From positions 1-5,427 of the forward strand of contig JAKAEG010000231.1 of NCBI GenBank assembly GCA_021819985.1: DNA of 5,427 bases, in the 5' to 3' direction. The DNA is from Nitrospirota bacterium. GTDB lineage: Bacteria > Nitrospirota > Thermodesulfovibrionia > Thermodesulfovibrionales > JdFR-88. Under the pieces are notes generated by a model. It saw nothing but the letters and a program-made list of their open reading frames with translations. It was not told where the DNA came from and did not search any database. The translations under genes were made by a program, and so were the position numbers. How positions within the stretch are numbered: position 1 is the stretch's first letter; the number at the start of each line of letters is the position of its first letter. Shown here one piece after another: positions 5,231 through 5,427 of the stretch.

Positions 5231-5427
5231 TTTGCTTTGCCTCCCTTTCTTTTCGCCATCAGACCGTATTTATATTGATTATCTCCATTTATCTTCTTCT
5301 TTCTCCAGGATACTTCCCTTTTCTTGTGATTGCGCAGCACGCAGGTGCGGGCAAGGCCGAATCATATTCTTTTTGCAAAATCCCAGGCAGGTCGGGGATG
5401 AAGGCGTCCACCTGTGCGCGTCAAACC
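5231..5427 (-). other. selD upstream region; possible tail of an unidentified gene
   Basis: On the minus strand one frame is open from the window edge to a TAA at 5281-5279 and would encode a 48-residue C-terminal tail ending SILEKEEDKWR. It resembles no family I recognise and its codon use is not decisive. The segment 5240-5330 is purine-rich on the mRNA strand. No convincing sigma-70 or sigma-54 promoter for selD was found; TATGAT near 5358-5363 on the minus strand lacks a good -35. Whether selD has its own promoter or is cotranscribed with an upstream gene cannot be decided here. Confidence 0.2.
5240..5245 (-). promoter_or_regulatory. ribosome binding site that fixes the selD start at 5230
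   Basis: On the mRNA this reads GGGAGG, ending 9 nt before ATG 5230. It is the strongest Shine-Dalgarno in the window. The alternative GTG at 5137 has no comparable site. This supports the selenoprotein reading of selD. Confidence 0.8.

Overview
The window looks like ordinary chromosomal DNA of a Gram-negative-type bacterium. It carries a chromosomal parABS partition locus, a receiver-PilZ regulator and a selenophosphate synthetase that is itself a selenoprotein. That combination, with moderate GC and many AT-rich homopolymer tracts between genes, would fit a deltaproteobacterial or Nitrospirota-like anaerobe. This is inference from gene content; no rRNA or other phylogenetic marker is present. 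No transposase, phage gene, CRISPR array, rRNA or tRNA was seen.

Layout. (1) 1-733, plus: 3' part of a YihY/BrkB-family membrane protein, cut by the window edge, with a likely intrinsic terminator at 732-755. (2) 754-2344, minus: parA then parB, overlapping by 29 nt and convergent with yihY. (3) 2345-2653: a 309-nt divergent intergenic region. It holds an A-rich parA leader, candidate promoters in both directions, small stem-loops, and a perfect 18-bp inverted repeat whose right arm ends exactly at the start codon of the next gene. (4) 2654-3328, plus: a response regulator with a degenerate receiver domain and an intact-looking PilZ (c-di-GMP) domain. (5) 3335-3350: a perfect 16-bp parS palindrome between convergent genes, positioned so that it could also form the intrinsic terminator of the minus-strand operon. 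(6) 3369-5230, minus: selD then a TauE/SafE-family permease, overlapping by 4 nt (GTGA). (7) 5231-5427: selD upstream region with a strong Shine-Dalgarno and possibly the tail of an unidentified gene.

Two results matter most. First, a plain ORF reading starts selD at 5137, but the true gene very probably starts at 5230 and reads an in-frame TGA (5171-5173) as selenocysteine at the position of the E. coli SelD catalytic cysteine. The organism must then have the SelA/SelB/tRNA-Sec machinery elsewhere, and SelD makes the selenium donor needed for its own synthesis. Second, the parABS module encloses a c-di-GMP-type regulator gene between parA and parS, and that gene is preceded by a long perfect inverted repeat.

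How the genes work together: ParB loads at parS and spreads, ParA moves the complex, and the nearby parS is consistent with an origin-proximal chromosomal locus. SelD and the TauE/SafE permease are translationally coupled, which suggests a shared role in selenium or sulfur-oxyanion handling; the substrate is not shown by the sequence.
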